From Bradyrhizobium sp. BR13661 (lineage in GTDB: Bacteria > Pseudomonadota > Alphaproteobacteria > Rhizobiales > Xanthobacteraceae): 64,000 bases of DNA. The stretch lies in the NCBI RefSeq assembly GCF_029892425.1, contig NZ_JARXWB010000025.1:62001-126000 (forward strand), in the 5' to 3' direction. The translations under genes were made by a program, and so were the position numbers. Below are positions 17,110 to 25,342 of this stretch, piece after piece; within the stretch, counting starts at the first letter, position 1; every line of letters starts with the position of its first letter. The notes below the pieces were generated by a model that had not been told where the DNA came from, ran no database searches, and was given only the letters and a program-made list of their open reading frames with translations.

Positions 17110-18201
17110 ATGGGCGCGGCGACGGAAACGTTTTACAGCGTGATCAGGCGGCAAGGCATCACGCGTCGAAGCTTTCACAAATTCTGCAGCCTGACCGCGA
17201 CGAGCCTCGGGCTCGGACCGCTGGCGGCAAGTCGCATCGCCAACGCACTCGAGACCAAGCCTCGTGTGCCCGTGATCTGGATGCACGGCCTCGAATGCAC
17301 TTGCTGTTCGGAAAGCTTCATTCGGTCCGCGCATCCGCTGGTCAAGGACGCCGTGCTGTCGATGATCTCGCTCGACTACGACGACACCATCATGGCGGCC
17401 GCCGGTCATCAGGCTGAGGCGATCCTCGAAGAGACTCGCGCCAAGCACAAGGGCCAGTACATCCTCGCGGTGGAAGGCAATCCGCCGCTGAACGAGGGCG
17501 GCATGTTCTGCATCGACGGCGGCAAGCCGTTCGTCGAGAAGCTGAAGATGATGGCCGAGGACGCGATGGCGGTCATCGCTTGGGGTGCTTGCGCGTCCTG
17601 GGGCTGCGTGCAGGCGGCAAAGCCTAATCCGACGCAGGCCACCCCGATCGACAAGGTCATTACCAACAAGCCGATTATCAAGGTGCCGGGATGCCCCCCG
17701 ATCGCCGAGGTGATGACCGGCGTCGTCACCTTCATCACCACCTTCGGCAAATTGCCCGAGCTCGACCGTCAGGGCCGGCCGAAGATGTTCTACTCGCAGC
17801 GCATTCATGACAAATGCTACCGCCGGCCGCATTTCGACGCCGGCCAGTTCGTCGAGGAGTGGGACGACGAAGCCGCCCGCAAGGGCTATTGCCTCTACAA
17901 GATGGGCTGCAAGGGCCCGACCACCTACAACGCCTGCTCGACCGTGCGCTGGAACGGCGGCGTATCCTTCCCGATCCAGTCGGGTCACGGCTGCATCGGC
18001 TGCTCGGAGGACGGCTTCTGGGACAAGGGCTCGTTCTACGATCGTCTCACCAACATCAAGCAGTTCGGCATCGAGAAGAACGCCGATCAGATCGGCATGG
18101 TGGCGGCGGGCGCCGTCGGCGCCGCGGTGGCCGCGCACGCGGCCGTGACCGCGGTGAAGCGGCTCGCGAGCAAGCGTGAAGACGCCGACCACAACAGCTG
18201 A
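17110..18201 (+). CDS. hupS: Uptake [NiFe]-hydrogenase small subunit (membrane-bound, group 1)
   Basis: 363 aa. The Tat signal TRRSFHKFC (R19 R20) exports the folded dimer. The proximal cluster region reads HGLECTCCSESF (C63, C65, C66) and GACASWGCVQ (C161, C166). C65 and C166 are the two extra cysteines of the [4Fe-3S] cluster known from oxygen-tolerant enzymes. A C-terminal hydrophobic helix (MVAAGAVGAAVAAHAAV) anchors it to the membrane near HupC. It starts after GGGGAGG, downstream of a sigma-54 promoter, and passes electrons from HupL to cytochrome b. Confidence 0.97.
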   Translation: MGAATETFYSVIRRQGITRRSFHKFCSLTATSLGLGPLAASRIANALETKPRVPVIWMHGLECTCCSESFIRSAHPLVKDAVLSMISLDYDDTIMAAAGHQAEAILEETRAKHKGQYILAVEGNPPLNEGGMFCIDGGKPFVEKLKMMAEDAMAVIAWGACASWGCVQAAKPNPTQATPIDKVITNKPIIKVPGCPPIAEVMTGVVTFITTFGKLPELDRQGRPKMFYSQRIHDKCYRRPHFDAGQFVEEWDDEAARKGYCLYKMGCKGPTTYNACSTVRWNGGVSFPIQSGHGCIGCSEDGFWDKGSFYDRLTNIKQFGIEKNADQIGMVAAGAVGAAVAAHAAVTAVKRLASKREDADHNS

Positions 18202-18230
18202 TCGCAAAGACACATCAGGGCAGGACAACC

Positions 18231-20021
18231 ATGGGTATCCAGACTCCCAACGGCTTCAATCTCGACAATTCCGGCAAGCGCATCGTCGTCGATCCCGTGA
18301 CCCGCATCGAGGGACACATGCGGGTCGAGGTCAATGTCGACGCCGACAACGTGATCCGCAACGCGGTCTCCACCGGCACGATGTGGCGCGGCATCGAGGT
18401 TATCCTGAAGAACCGCGACCCACGTGACGCCTGGGCGTTCACCGAGCGGATCTGCGGCGTCTGCACCGGCACTCATGCTCTGACGTCGGTGCGGGCGGTC
18501 GAGAATGCGCTCGGGATCACTATCCCGGAGAACGCCAATTCGATCCGCAACCTGATGCAGCTGGCCCTGCAGGTGCATGACCACATCGTCCACTTCTATC
18601 ACCTCCATGCGCTGGACTGGGTCGACGTCGTCTCGGCGCTGTCGGCCGACCCGCGGGCGACCTCGACGCTGGCGCAGTCGATTTCGAGCTGGCCGCTGTC
18701 GTCGCCCGGCTATTTCAAGGATCTGCAGACCCGGCTGAAAAAGTTCGTCGAGTCCGGGCAGCTCGGTCCGTTCAAGAATGGCTATTGGGGCAGCAAAGCC
18801 TACAAGCTGCCGCCCGAAGCTAATCTGATGGCGGTGGCGCATTATCTGGAAGCGCTCGATTTCCAGAAGGACATCGTCAAGGTCCATACCATCTTCGGTG
18901 GCAAGAACCCGCATCCGAACTGGCTCGTCGGCGGCGTGCCTTGCCCGATCAACATCGACGGCACCGGCGCCGTCGGCGCCATCAACATGGAACGCCTGAA
19001 CCTGATCTCGTCGATCATCGACCGGCTGATCGAGTTTAACGAGCAGGTCTATCTGCCCGACGTGGCGGCGATCGGCTCGTTCTACAAGGATTGGCTCTAT
19101 GGCGGAGGCCTCTCGGGCAAGAGCGTGCTTGCCTATGGTGACGTGCCCGAACATGCCAACGACTATTCCGCCAAGAACCTGAAGCTGCCGCGCGGCGCCA
19201 TCATCAACGGCAATCTGTCCGAGGTGTTTCCGGTCGACCATACCAACCCCGACGAGATCCAGGAGTTCGTGGTTCACTCCTGGTACAAATACCCTGATGA
19301 GACCAAGGGCCTGCATCCCTGGGACGGCGTCACCGAGCCGAACTACGTGCTGGGGCCGAATGCGAAGGGCACCAAGACGTCGATCGAACAGCTCGATGAA
19401 GGCGGCAAGTACTCCTGGATCAAGGCGCCACGCTGGAAGGGACACGCGATGGAGGTCGGTCCACTGGCGCGCTGGGTCGTCGGCTACGCGCAGAACAAGG
19501 CGGAGTTCAAGGACCCCGTCGACAAGTTCCTTCGGGACCTGAATCTGCCGACGTCGGCGCTGTTCTCGACGCTCGGCCGGACCGCGGCGCGCGCGCTCGA
19601 ATCCGTCTGGGCCGGACGGCAGATGCGCTACTTCCAGGACAAGCTCATCGCCAACATCAAGGCCGGCGACAGTTCCACCGCCAATGTCGACAAGTGGAAG
19701 CCGGAAAGCTGGCCGAAGGAGGCCAAGGGCGTCGGCTTCACCGAAGCGCCGCGCGGCGCGCTCGCGCACTGGATCAAGATCAAGGACACCAAGATCGACA
19801 ATTACCAGTGCGTGGTGCCGACGACCTGGAACGGCTCGCCCAGGGATCCCAAGGGCAACATCGGCGCCTTCGAGGCGTCGCTGATGAATACGCCGATGGC
19901 CAATCCCGAGCAGCCGTTGGAGATCCTGCGCACGATCCATTCTTTCGATCCGTGCCTGGCCTGCTCGACGCATGTCATGAGCCCCGACGGCCAGGAACTC
20001 GCCAAGGTCAAGGTCAGGTAG
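18231..20021 (+). CDS. hupL: Uptake [NiFe]-hydrogenase large subunit
   Basis: 596 aa, the catalytic subunit that oxidises H2 at the Ni-Fe(CN)2CO site. L1 motif ERICGVCTGTHAL (about residues 76-88) and L2 motif SFDPCLACSTH supply the four nickel cysteines. After the final His there are 15 further residues (VMSPDGQELAKVKVR), the extension removed by the HupD protease once nickel is inserted. It follows hupS by 29 bp and exits the cell piggyback on the HupS Tat signal. Confidence 0.97.
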   Translation: MGIQTPNGFNLDNSGKRIVVDPVTRIEGHMRVEVNVDADNVIRNAVSTGTMWRGIEVILKNRDPRDAWAFTERICGVCTGTHALTSVRAVENALGITIPENANSIRNLMQLALQVHDHIVHFYHLHALDWVDVVSALSADPRATSTLAQSISSWPLSSPGYFKDLQTRLKKFVESGQLGPFKNGYWGSKAYKLPPEANLMAVAHYLEALDFQKDIVKVHTIFGGKNPHPNWLVGGVPCPINIDGTGAVGAINMERLNLISSIIDRLIEFNEQVYLPDVAAIGSFYKDWLYGGGLSGKSVLAYGDVPEHANDYSAKNLKLPRGAIINGNLSEVFPVDHTNPDEIQEFVVHSWYKYPDETKGLHPWDGVTEPNYVLGPNAKGTKTSIEQLDEGGKYSWIKAPRWKGHAMEVGPLARWVVGYAQNKAEFKDPVDKFLRDLNLPTSALFSTLGRTAARALESVWAGRQMRYFQDKLIANIKAGDSSTANVDKWKPESWPKEAKGVGFTEAPRGALAHWIKIKDTKIDNYQCVVPTTWNGSPRDPKGNIGAFEASLMNTPMANPEQPLEILRTIHSFDPCLACSTHVMSPDGQELAKVKVR

Positions 20022-20030
20022 GAGGCGATC

Positions 20031-20777
20031 ATGATGGATGCAGTTGCTCCCGCCTCGGGCGCCAAGCCCGATCTCTCGGCGATCGCAGCGGCCGACGCTT
20101 CCGGAGAACGTGTGGTGGGGCGTCCCACCGTCTACGTCTACGAAGCGCCGGTGCGGATCTGCCACTGGGTGAATGCGTTCTCGATCATCGTGCTAATGGT
20201 GACGGGCTATCTGATCGGAACGCCGCTGCCGACGGTCGCGGGCGAGGCGTCCGACAATTTCGTGATGGGCTACATCCGCTTTGCCCATTTCGCCGCGGGA
20301 CAGGTGCTCGCGGTATTCTTCCTCACGCGCATCCTGTGGGCCTTCGTCGGCAACCACCACTCCCGGCAGATCTTTTATATCCCGGTTCACCGCAAGCAGT
20401 TCTGGAAGGAAGTGCTGCACGAGATCCGCTGGTACGCCTTCCTGGAGCGCGAGCCGAAGATGTATGTCGGCCACAACCCGCTGGCGCAGACCGCGATGTT
20501 CACGGGCTTCACGCTGTTCGTGGCCTTCATGATCATCACCGGCTTTGCGCTTTATTCGGAAGGTCAGGGCATCGATAGCTGGCAGCACAAGCTGTTCGGC
20601 TGGGTGTTTGCGATCTGGCCGAACAGCCAGGACGTTCATACTTGGCATCACCTCGGCATGTGGGCGCTGGTCGTGTTCACGATGGTGCACATCTACGCCG
20701 CGGTCCGCGAAGACATCATGTCGCGCCAGAGCATCATCTCCTCGATGATCTCGGGCGAGCGGCAATTCCGCGACTGA
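20031..20777 (+). CDS. hupC: Ni/Fe-hydrogenase b-type cytochrome subunit
   Basis: 248 aa. Four hydrophobic membrane segments are visible, including CHWVNAFSIIVLMVTGYLIG and GLTLFVAFMIITGFALY-like stretches, with histidines placed as haem ligands (RICHWVNAF, RFAHFAAG, WHHLGMWAL). It connects HupSL to the quinone pool. The first about 40 residues before the b-type domain are hydrophilic. ATG 20031 follows GGAGG; ATG 20034 is next to it. Confidence 0.95.
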   Translation: MMDAVAPASGAKPDLSAIAAADASGERVVGRPTVYVYEAPVRICHWVNAFSIIVLMVTGYLIGTPLPTVAGEASDNFVMGYIRFAHFAAGQVLAVFFLTRILWAFVGNHHSRQIFYIPVHRKQFWKEVLHEIRWYAFLEREPKMYVGHNPLAQTAMFTGFTLFVAFMIITGFALYSEGQGIDSWQHKLFGWVFAIWPNSQDVHTWHHLGMWALVVFTMVHIYAAVREDIMSRQSIISSMISGERQFRD

Positions 20778-20793
20778 AACGGGAAGAAGACCG

Positions 20794-21372
20794 ATGCCGA
20801 CATCCCCGCAAGACGACCGCATCCTGGTGCTCGGCATCGGCAACATCCTGTGGGCCGACGAAGGCTTTGGTGTGCGCGCGGTGGAGGAATTCCACCGCCG
20901 CTACGCCGTGCCTGACAACGTCACCATCCTCGACGGCGGCACGCAGGGGCTCTACCTCGTCAACTATCTGGAGGAGGCTGACCGCCTCATTGTGTTCGAT
21001 GCCATCGACTATGGGCTCGAGCCCGGCCGGCTGAAGCTCGTGCGCGACGACGAGGTGCCGCGATTCACCGGCGCCAAGAAGATGAGCCTGCACCAGACTG
21101 GTTTTCAGGAAGTCATCAGCGCCGCCGATTTGCTCGGCCGTTGCCCAAAACATCTTGTGCTGATCGGCTGCCAGCCGCTCGACCTGGAAGACTGGGGCGG
21201 ACCGTTGACGCCTCCGGTGCGCGACCAGATCGCGCCCGCGATCGACCTCGCCTGCGAGATCCTGGCCGGGTGGGGCGTCGAGGTGACGCGACGCAGCGCG
21301 CCATTGGCTGACACCGAGCGACTGCTCGCCAATGACATCGATCACGTCAGTTACGAGATGCGGCCGGCCTGA
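20794..21372 (+). CDS. hupD: Hydrogenase maturation endopeptidase (HyaD/HupD family)
   Basis: 192 aa. The N-terminal motif VLGIGNILWADEGFGVRAVE carries the nickel-sensing Glu; Asp in FDAIDYGLEPG and His in KMSLHQTGFQEV complete the metal site. The enzyme recognises nickel in HupL and clips off the C-terminal extension. It sits 16 bp after hupC with GGGAAGAAG before its ATG. Confidence 0.95.
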   Translation: MPTSPQDDRILVLGIGNILWADEGFGVRAVEEFHRRYAVPDNVTILDGGTQGLYLVNYLEEADRLIVFDAIDYGLEPGRLKLVRDDEVPRFTGAKKMSLHQTGFQEVISAADLLGRCPKHLVLIGCQPLDLEDWGGPLTPPVRDQIAPAIDLACEILAGWGVEVTRRSAPLADTERLLANDIDHVSYEMRPA

Positions 21373-21399
21373 CCGCCGTAGCCTGCCGGAGAAAGCGCG

Positions 21400-21696
21400 A
21401 TGTGCCTTGGCCTGCCGATGAAAATTGTCGAGACTGACGGCATGTCGGCGCTGTGCGAATTTCGCGGCGAGCAACGTCGCGTCTCCATGCTTCTGCTCTC
21501 CAACCCGCCGGTCGGCGCCCACGTGCTGGTCTATATCGACAGCGCGATCCGGCTCCTCGATGAAGAAGAGGCGCGCCTGATCGGCGCCGCGATCGACGGT
21601 CTTGGTGCGGCACTCGACGGCGAGGATTGCGACCGCTTCTTCGCCGATTTGATCGACCGCGAGCCGCAACTGCCGGCGCATCTGCGGTCCGAATAG
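21400..21696 (+). CDS. hupF: HypC/HupF family hydrogenase assembly chaperone
   Basis: 98 aa, beginning MCLGLPMKIVETDG with the essential second-position Cys. HupF is a specialised HypC paralogue that protects HupL during maturation under air. It is longer than HypC (78 aa, at 28532) and has its own C-terminal helical tail (ALDGEDCDRFFADLID). It ends the first hup block; a 205-bp spacer with its own promoter follows. Confidence 0.93.
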   Translation: MCLGLPMKIVETDGMSALCEFRGEQRRVSMLLLSNPPVGAHVLVYIDSAIRLLDEEEARLIGAAIDGLGAALDGEDCDRFFADLIDREPQLPAHLRSE

Positions 21697-21735
21697 CGCT
21701 GGAAGCGATCTTTCTATCTGCAAAGTTACCTTTCA

Positions 21736-21746
21736 TCAAAAGTGGA
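21736..21746 (-). promoter_or_regulatory. Candidate HoxA site before hupG (shared 11-mer)
   Basis: TCCACTTTTGA on the minus strand, identical to 17022-17032 upstream of hupS. It lies about 113 bp upstream of the -12 box, a normal enhancer distance for an NtrC-type activator, and is flanked by the small inverted repeat CTTTC/GAAAG. Confidence 0.45.
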
Positions 21747-21840
21747 AAGTATCCTATCATTGGCGCGTGCGTCGTCTCGCGCGCTCGAAAATACATGATC
21801 TAAGTCAAGGAGATAAATCCGGAAAGTCATTAGCTTGTCC

Positions 21841-21857
21841 TGGCACGTAGCTTGCTA
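21841..21857 (+). promoter_or_regulatory. Sigma-54 (-24/-12) promoter before hupG
   Basis: TGGCACGTAGCTTGCTA matches the consensus TGGCACG-N4-TTGC at every fixed base, with GG (21842-21843) and GC (21854-21855) 10 bases apart. Predicted start near 21867, 35 bp before hupG. It would give the assembly genes a separate transcript. Confidence 0.8.
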
Positions 21858-21901
21858 ACCCCTATTCCGAGCAAATTCATAAGCTTGTCAGGGGAGGTCT
21901 G

Positions 21902-22348
21902 ATGGAATTCCAGGTGGGGAAGCATGATCTGGCGCGGCACGGCCTCAATGAGGTCGACGCCGCGACGGTCGATCAATTTCTCGGCGCGGCTGATGTGGCC
22001 GGTGCGGTCGCGGTGCTGCTGTCGGCGGGCGATCCCAACCGCTTTCCGGAGGCGATCGATGTCGCCGTGGTGCTGCCGGAACTGATCGCCGCATTCGGCG
22101 GCCGGCTGCGTGGAGCGATCATCGCGCGCGGCGACGAGAGTGCACTCGGCCAGCGCTTTGGCGTCCGCGTGCAGCCGACGCTGATCTTCGTTGCCAGGGG
22201 CGAGACGCTGGGACTGATCGCAAAAATCCAGGACTGGTCTGTCTATGTCGACCGCATCACGAAACTGATCGATCGTCCGCGCGGGCAAAGTGCAGGGGTC
22301 GCCGTCACCATCGTTCCCCAGCATCGCGCACGAGGTGTTGAGCTATGA
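21902..22348 (+). CDS. hupG: Hydrogenase assembly protein, HyaE family (thioredoxin-like)
   Basis: 148 aa. The fold is thioredoxin-like but lacks the CxxC redox pair: the corresponding region has no cysteine, as is usual in HyaE/HupG. Features are VAVLLSAGDPNRFPEA near residue 40 and the strand VRVQPTLIFVARGE near 94. HyaE proteins bind the Tat signal region of the small subunit before export. ATG 21902 is preceded by GGGGAGG; the stop overlaps hupH by 4 bp. Confidence 0.9.
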   Translation: MEFQVGKHDLARHGLNEVDAATVDQFLGAADVAGAVAVLLSAGDPNRFPEAIDVAVVLPELIAAFGGRLRGAIIARGDESALGQRFGVRVQPTLIFVARGETLGLIAKIQDWSVYVDRITKLIDRPRGQSAGVAVTIVPQHRARGVEL

Positions 22349-23208
22349 AAGTCGGATTCTGGGATGCGCCCGAAGGCGCCGAGCAACCGGTCAGCGTGTT
22401 TCCGATCGGCGAGGAGAGTCTCAACGCGTCGAGCGGCAGCCTGACGGCGGCCGGTGCGCTCGCAAGGCTCGCGACGCTCGACAGCGCCGAGCTCGCCAAG
22501 AGCTGCCCGAAGGCGGTCGCGCTACTCTCTGATGTCGCCGACGCCATCGCGGGCCAGAAGGCGGACGCGCCGTCGCAACTGTTCCGGCTCGGCAATCTCA
22601 ATGAGCTCGAGAGCAAGCTCGTCGCCGACGTGCTCGGCGAAGGCGAGGTCGGCGGCGTCGTCGCGCTGCCGGACGGATCGCTGGCCCAGATCCAGGAATC
22701 GGTGCTGGCGGGAATCTGGCGCGTGCGGCTCGAGACCGACGCGAGCCACGAATATCTCGAGATCGGGGCAATTCCCGAGATCGTCAGGCGCGCGGCGGCC
22801 GACCTGACCGCCGCCGATTTCGAGATCGGACAGGTGCCGGAGGGCGCCATGAACGTGCTGCCGGTGCTCGCGGAAATCCGCGAACGGGCGCAGGCCTTTC
22901 GGCCTGGAATCCGATCGCAGATCATCAATTTCACGCTGCTGCCGATGAGCCCTGTCGACATGAGCTTCCTGCAGGACACGATCGGAAACGGACCGATCCA
23001 GCTCGTGTCACGCGGTTACGGCACCTGCCGTGTGCTCTCTACCGGCATCCGCAATGTCTGGTCGGTGCAGTTCTTCAACGCCATGGACACCATCATCCTC
23101 GACACGCTGGAAGTCGGCGGCGTGCCGACGGTCGCGCTTGCCGCGGACGAGGACTTTGAGGATTCCGCTGAGCGGCTACAGGAAATCATCGAGGCCTACT
23201 TCAAATGA
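22345..23208 (+). CDS. hupH: Hydrogenase expression/formation protein, HyaF family
   Basis: 287 aa, begins in an ATGA overlap with hupG. Two HyaF halves are seen: an N-terminal part with LADVLGEGEVGGVVALPDG (about 92-110) and a C-terminal part with LLPMSPVDMSFLQDTIGNG (about 197-215), GTCRVLSTGIRNVWSVQFFN. HyaF/HupH acts in maturation of the small subunit, probably its iron-sulfur clusters. It overlaps the rubredoxin gene by 4 bp. Confidence 0.92.
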   Translation: MKVGFWDAPEGAEQPVSVFPIGEESLNASSGSLTAAGALARLATLDSAELAKSCPKAVALLSDVADAIAGQKADAPSQLFRLGNLNELESKLVADVLGEGEVGGVVALPDGSLAQIQESVLAGIWRVRLETDASHEYLEIGAIPEIVRRAAADLTAADFEIGQVPEGAMNVLPVLAEIRERAQAFRPGIRSQIINFTLLPMSPVDMSFLQDTIGNGPIQLVSRGYGTCRVLSTGIRNVWSVQFFNAMDTIILDTLEVGGVPTVALAADEDFEDSAERLQEIIEAYFK

Positions 23209-23414
23209 GCGCCTTCGAGAATTTTGGCGTGCGCCAGGACGTCACTGAGGTTACGCGACTGGAATGCGGCATCTGCTGGACCGTCTATGATCCGGCCGAT
23301 GGCGACGAGGTCGCGCAGATCGCGCCGGGAACGCCGTTCGCGGCGCTGCCGGAAGATTGGCACTGCCCGAATTGCGACGCCCCGAAATCCAAATTCATGG
23401 CAGTCGAATCGTGA
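23205..23414 (+). CDS. hupI: Rubredoxin
   Basis: 69 aa. The two iron-binding knuckles are ECGICWTVYDP and WHCPNCDAPKSKF (CxxC pairs at about residues 24/27 and 57/60), with the typical GDE and PxGTPFAALPEDW text between them. Rubredoxins in hup clusters help assemble oxygen-tolerant hydrogenases in air. Both ends overlap neighbours by 4 bp (ATGA, GTGA). Confidence 0.96.
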   Translation: MSAFENFGVRQDVTEVTRLECGICWTVYDPADGDEVAQIAPGTPFAALPEDWHCPNCDAPKSKFMAVES

Positions 23415-23920
23415 CCGCAAGCGCGCCAGCCCTGATCGATGACGCCGATGCCGCGGCATGGGGCGAGCTTCTGGCCGAAAGCTATCGGGAGATCGGTGAG
23501 CGCGCGATGCGCGATCTTCCGATCTACAACGACGCACTCGGCGTTGAAGCGATCGGTTTCCGCCGCTTCAACGGCACCATCGTCGGCATCATGGTGACGC
23601 CATGGTTCATGAACGTGGTGATGCCGGCGAGCGTGGTGGCGCAGGCGGGCGCGACACAGCGCTTGCGTTTCCCGACGGGCGAGATCGAGTTCGTCGTGAG
23701 CGAGGTCGCTCCGATCGGCCAGATCGCGAGTTGTTCGCTGTTCTCGCCGATGTCCGAGTTCGCAGACATTGAAGCCGTGCGGGCGACGGCTGAAGCCGCG
23801 CTGGCCGAGCTGATGCTGGCAGCCGACAGCGAGGAGGCGCTTCGCCGTCGCGAGCCTCCGACACCTCCGATCGATCGGCGCAACTTCCTGCGGGGCGCCC
23901 TGACGGAGCGGCGCGGATGA
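23411..23920 (+). CDS. hupJ: [NiFe]-hydrogenase assembly chaperone, HybE/HupJ family
   Basis: 169 aa from GTG 23411, which overlaps the rubredoxin stop as GTGA. The core YNDALGVEAIGFRRF (about 38-52), GIMVTPWFMNVVMPA (about 58-72) and GEIEFVVSEV are typical of the HybE family. The C-terminus carries RRNFLRGAL, a Tat-signal look-alike found in many HupJ proteins. The family binds the small subunit during proofreading before Tat export. Confidence 0.92.
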   Translation: MTASAPALIDDADAAAWGELLAESYREIGERAMRDLPIYNDALGVEAIGFRRFNGTIVGIMVTPWFMNVVMPASVVAQAGATQRLRFPTGEIEFVVSEVAPIGQIASCSLFSPMSEFADIEAVRATAEAALAELMLAADSEEALRRREPPTPPIDRRNFLRGALTERRG

Positions 23921-25008
23921 GCCTTTCGTTCCGTAATGAAATTGACATTACGGTGTGGCTCGCCGGCGCCACCATCGCCGACGTTGCCATCAAGCCGCGC
24001 AGCCGGCCGCCGCTGACGCGCCTGTTTGCCGGCAAGCCGGCGGCATCGCTGCTCCCGGTGCTGCCGCGGCTGTTTTCGCTGTGCTCGGGCGCCCATCAGG
24101 TTGCGTACCTGTCGGCGATGGAAGCTGCGCAAGGGCACGAGCCGACGCCCGCGAAGTTGCGGAGCCGCATCACTGCGGTGATCGGCGAACGGCTGACGGA
24201 ATTGCTGCGTGGTCTGTTCGTTGGACGGGCTGCGCTCGACGGCATCAGCGCTGCTGCGGTACGTGCCGTCATGCAGGCGAGCGCGCTCCTCGGAGGCGTG
24301 GACGAGGCCGTCCCCGAGGCTTTGCACCGCGAAGCGGTCGCGCAGATCAAGACCGCGCTCGGTGCGCTGGGGATATCGCGCGAAGCTCCGGCCTTTGAGC
24401 CGGGAAGTGCGCTGGGTGCATCCGTTGCGGGATGCGGTGGTAAGCTCGTGGCACCGCCGGTCGTCGAGCCATCGTTCCTGACCTCGGCGGACGATATCGA
24501 GATCGTCGCGCGTCTGCTGGCGGACGGCGCAGCTTATTCCGATGCGCCCGATCTCTGTGGCCGGATTCCGGAAACCGGCGTCTGGGCGCGCAGCATGCGC
24601 GGGAAGGAACTGTCCTCGTCATCGGGCGACCCCGCCGCGCGTCTGAAGGCACGTATTGTCGAGGTCGGGCGGCTCTGCGCCTGGCTCGATCACGGCGTCA
24701 CCGATCTCGAGGACGGCGTCGTCGCGAGCTATCGGCTTGGCGCGGGCAAGGGCGCAGCCGCAGTCGAATGCGCGCGCGGCCGGCTCTACCACGCTGTCGT
24801 GCTCGACGACGAAGACCGCATCGTCAGCTTCGAGTTCCTCGCACCGACAGAGTGGAATTTTCATGCCCGCGGGCCGTTGGTCCGGAGCCTCAAGGGCGCG
24901 ACGCTCGCTGCCGGCCGGCAGGGGCAGGATGCGGTTCGCGCGCTGGTCGGCTCGTTCGATCCCTGCGTCGGCTTCAGCCTCGGCTTTTGCGAGGTCGGCC
25001 ATGCATGA
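23917..25008 (+). CDS. hupK: Hydrogenase expression protein HupK, a degenerate large-subunit paralogue
   Basis: 363 aa, ATGA overlap with hupJ. The sequence keeps ghosts of the HupL active-site motifs: LFSLCSGAHQVAYLSAMEAA (L1-like, one Cys left) and GSFDPCVGFSLGF (L2-like, second Cys lost), plus FLAPTEWNFHARGPL resembling HupL. HupK is thought to act as scaffold for the Fe(CN)2CO unit during HupL maturation. Its end overlaps hypA by 8 bp. Confidence 0.92.
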   Translation: MSLSFRNEIDITVWLAGATIADVAIKPRSRPPLTRLFAGKPAASLLPVLPRLFSLCSGAHQVAYLSAMEAAQGHEPTPAKLRSRITAVIGERLTELLRGLFVGRAALDGISAAAVRAVMQASALLGGVDEAVPEALHREAVAQIKTALGALGISREAPAFEPGSALGASVAGCGGKLVAPPVVEPSFLTSADDIEIVARLLADGAAYSDAPDLCGRIPETGVWARSMRGKELSSSSGDPAARLKARIVEVGRLCAWLDHGVTDLEDGVVASYRLGAGKGAAAVECARGRLYHAVVLDDEDRIVSFEFLAPTEWNFHARGPLVRSLKGATLAAGRQGQDAVRALVGSFDPCVGFSLGFCEVGHA

Positions 25009-25342
25009 GATGGCGCTGTGCGAAGGCATCATCGGAATCGTGGAGGAGGAAGCGCGCAAGCGCGCCTTCGCCAAGGTCAAGGTCGTCTGCCTCGAGATCG
25101 GCGCGCTCAGCCACGTCGCGCCGGAGGCGTTGAAATTCTGCTTCGAGGCCGTCGCCGCGCGAACCATCGCGCAAGGAGCAAAGCTCGAGATCGTCGAGAC
25201 GCCCGGCACGGCCTGGTGCATGGCCTGCTCGGAGAGCGTCGAGATCAAGCAGCGCTACGAGCCGTGCCCGTCCTGCGGCGGCTATCAATTGCAGGTGACG
25301 GGCGGTGAAGAGATGCGGGTCAGGGAACTGGAGGTCGACTGA
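25001..25342 (+). CDS. hypA: Hydrogenase nickel incorporation protein HypA
   Basis: 113 aa, starting MHEMALCEGII; the N-terminal Met-His-Glu is the nickel site. The zinc site is formed by WCMACSE and PCPSCGG (two CxxC pairs). HypA receives nickel from HypB and delivers it to HupL. The start lies inside the hupK end, the stop overlaps hypB by one base. Confidence 0.96.
   Translation: MHEMALCEGIIGIVEEEARKRAFAKVKVVCLEIGALSHVAPEALKFCFEAVAARTIAQGAKLEIVETPGTAWCMACSESVEIKQRYEPCPSCGGYQLQVTGGEEMRVRELEVD

Noticed and set aside
18087..20165. 692-codon minus-strand frame opposite hupL
   Set aside because: It runs antisense to hupL and hupC boundaries and has no recognisable domain; codon bias of the true gene creates it.
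21795..21808. FixK-like box ATGA-N6-TCAA before hupG
   Set aside because: One fixed base differs and such 7/8 matches are common; the sigma-54 promoter just downstream is far better supported.
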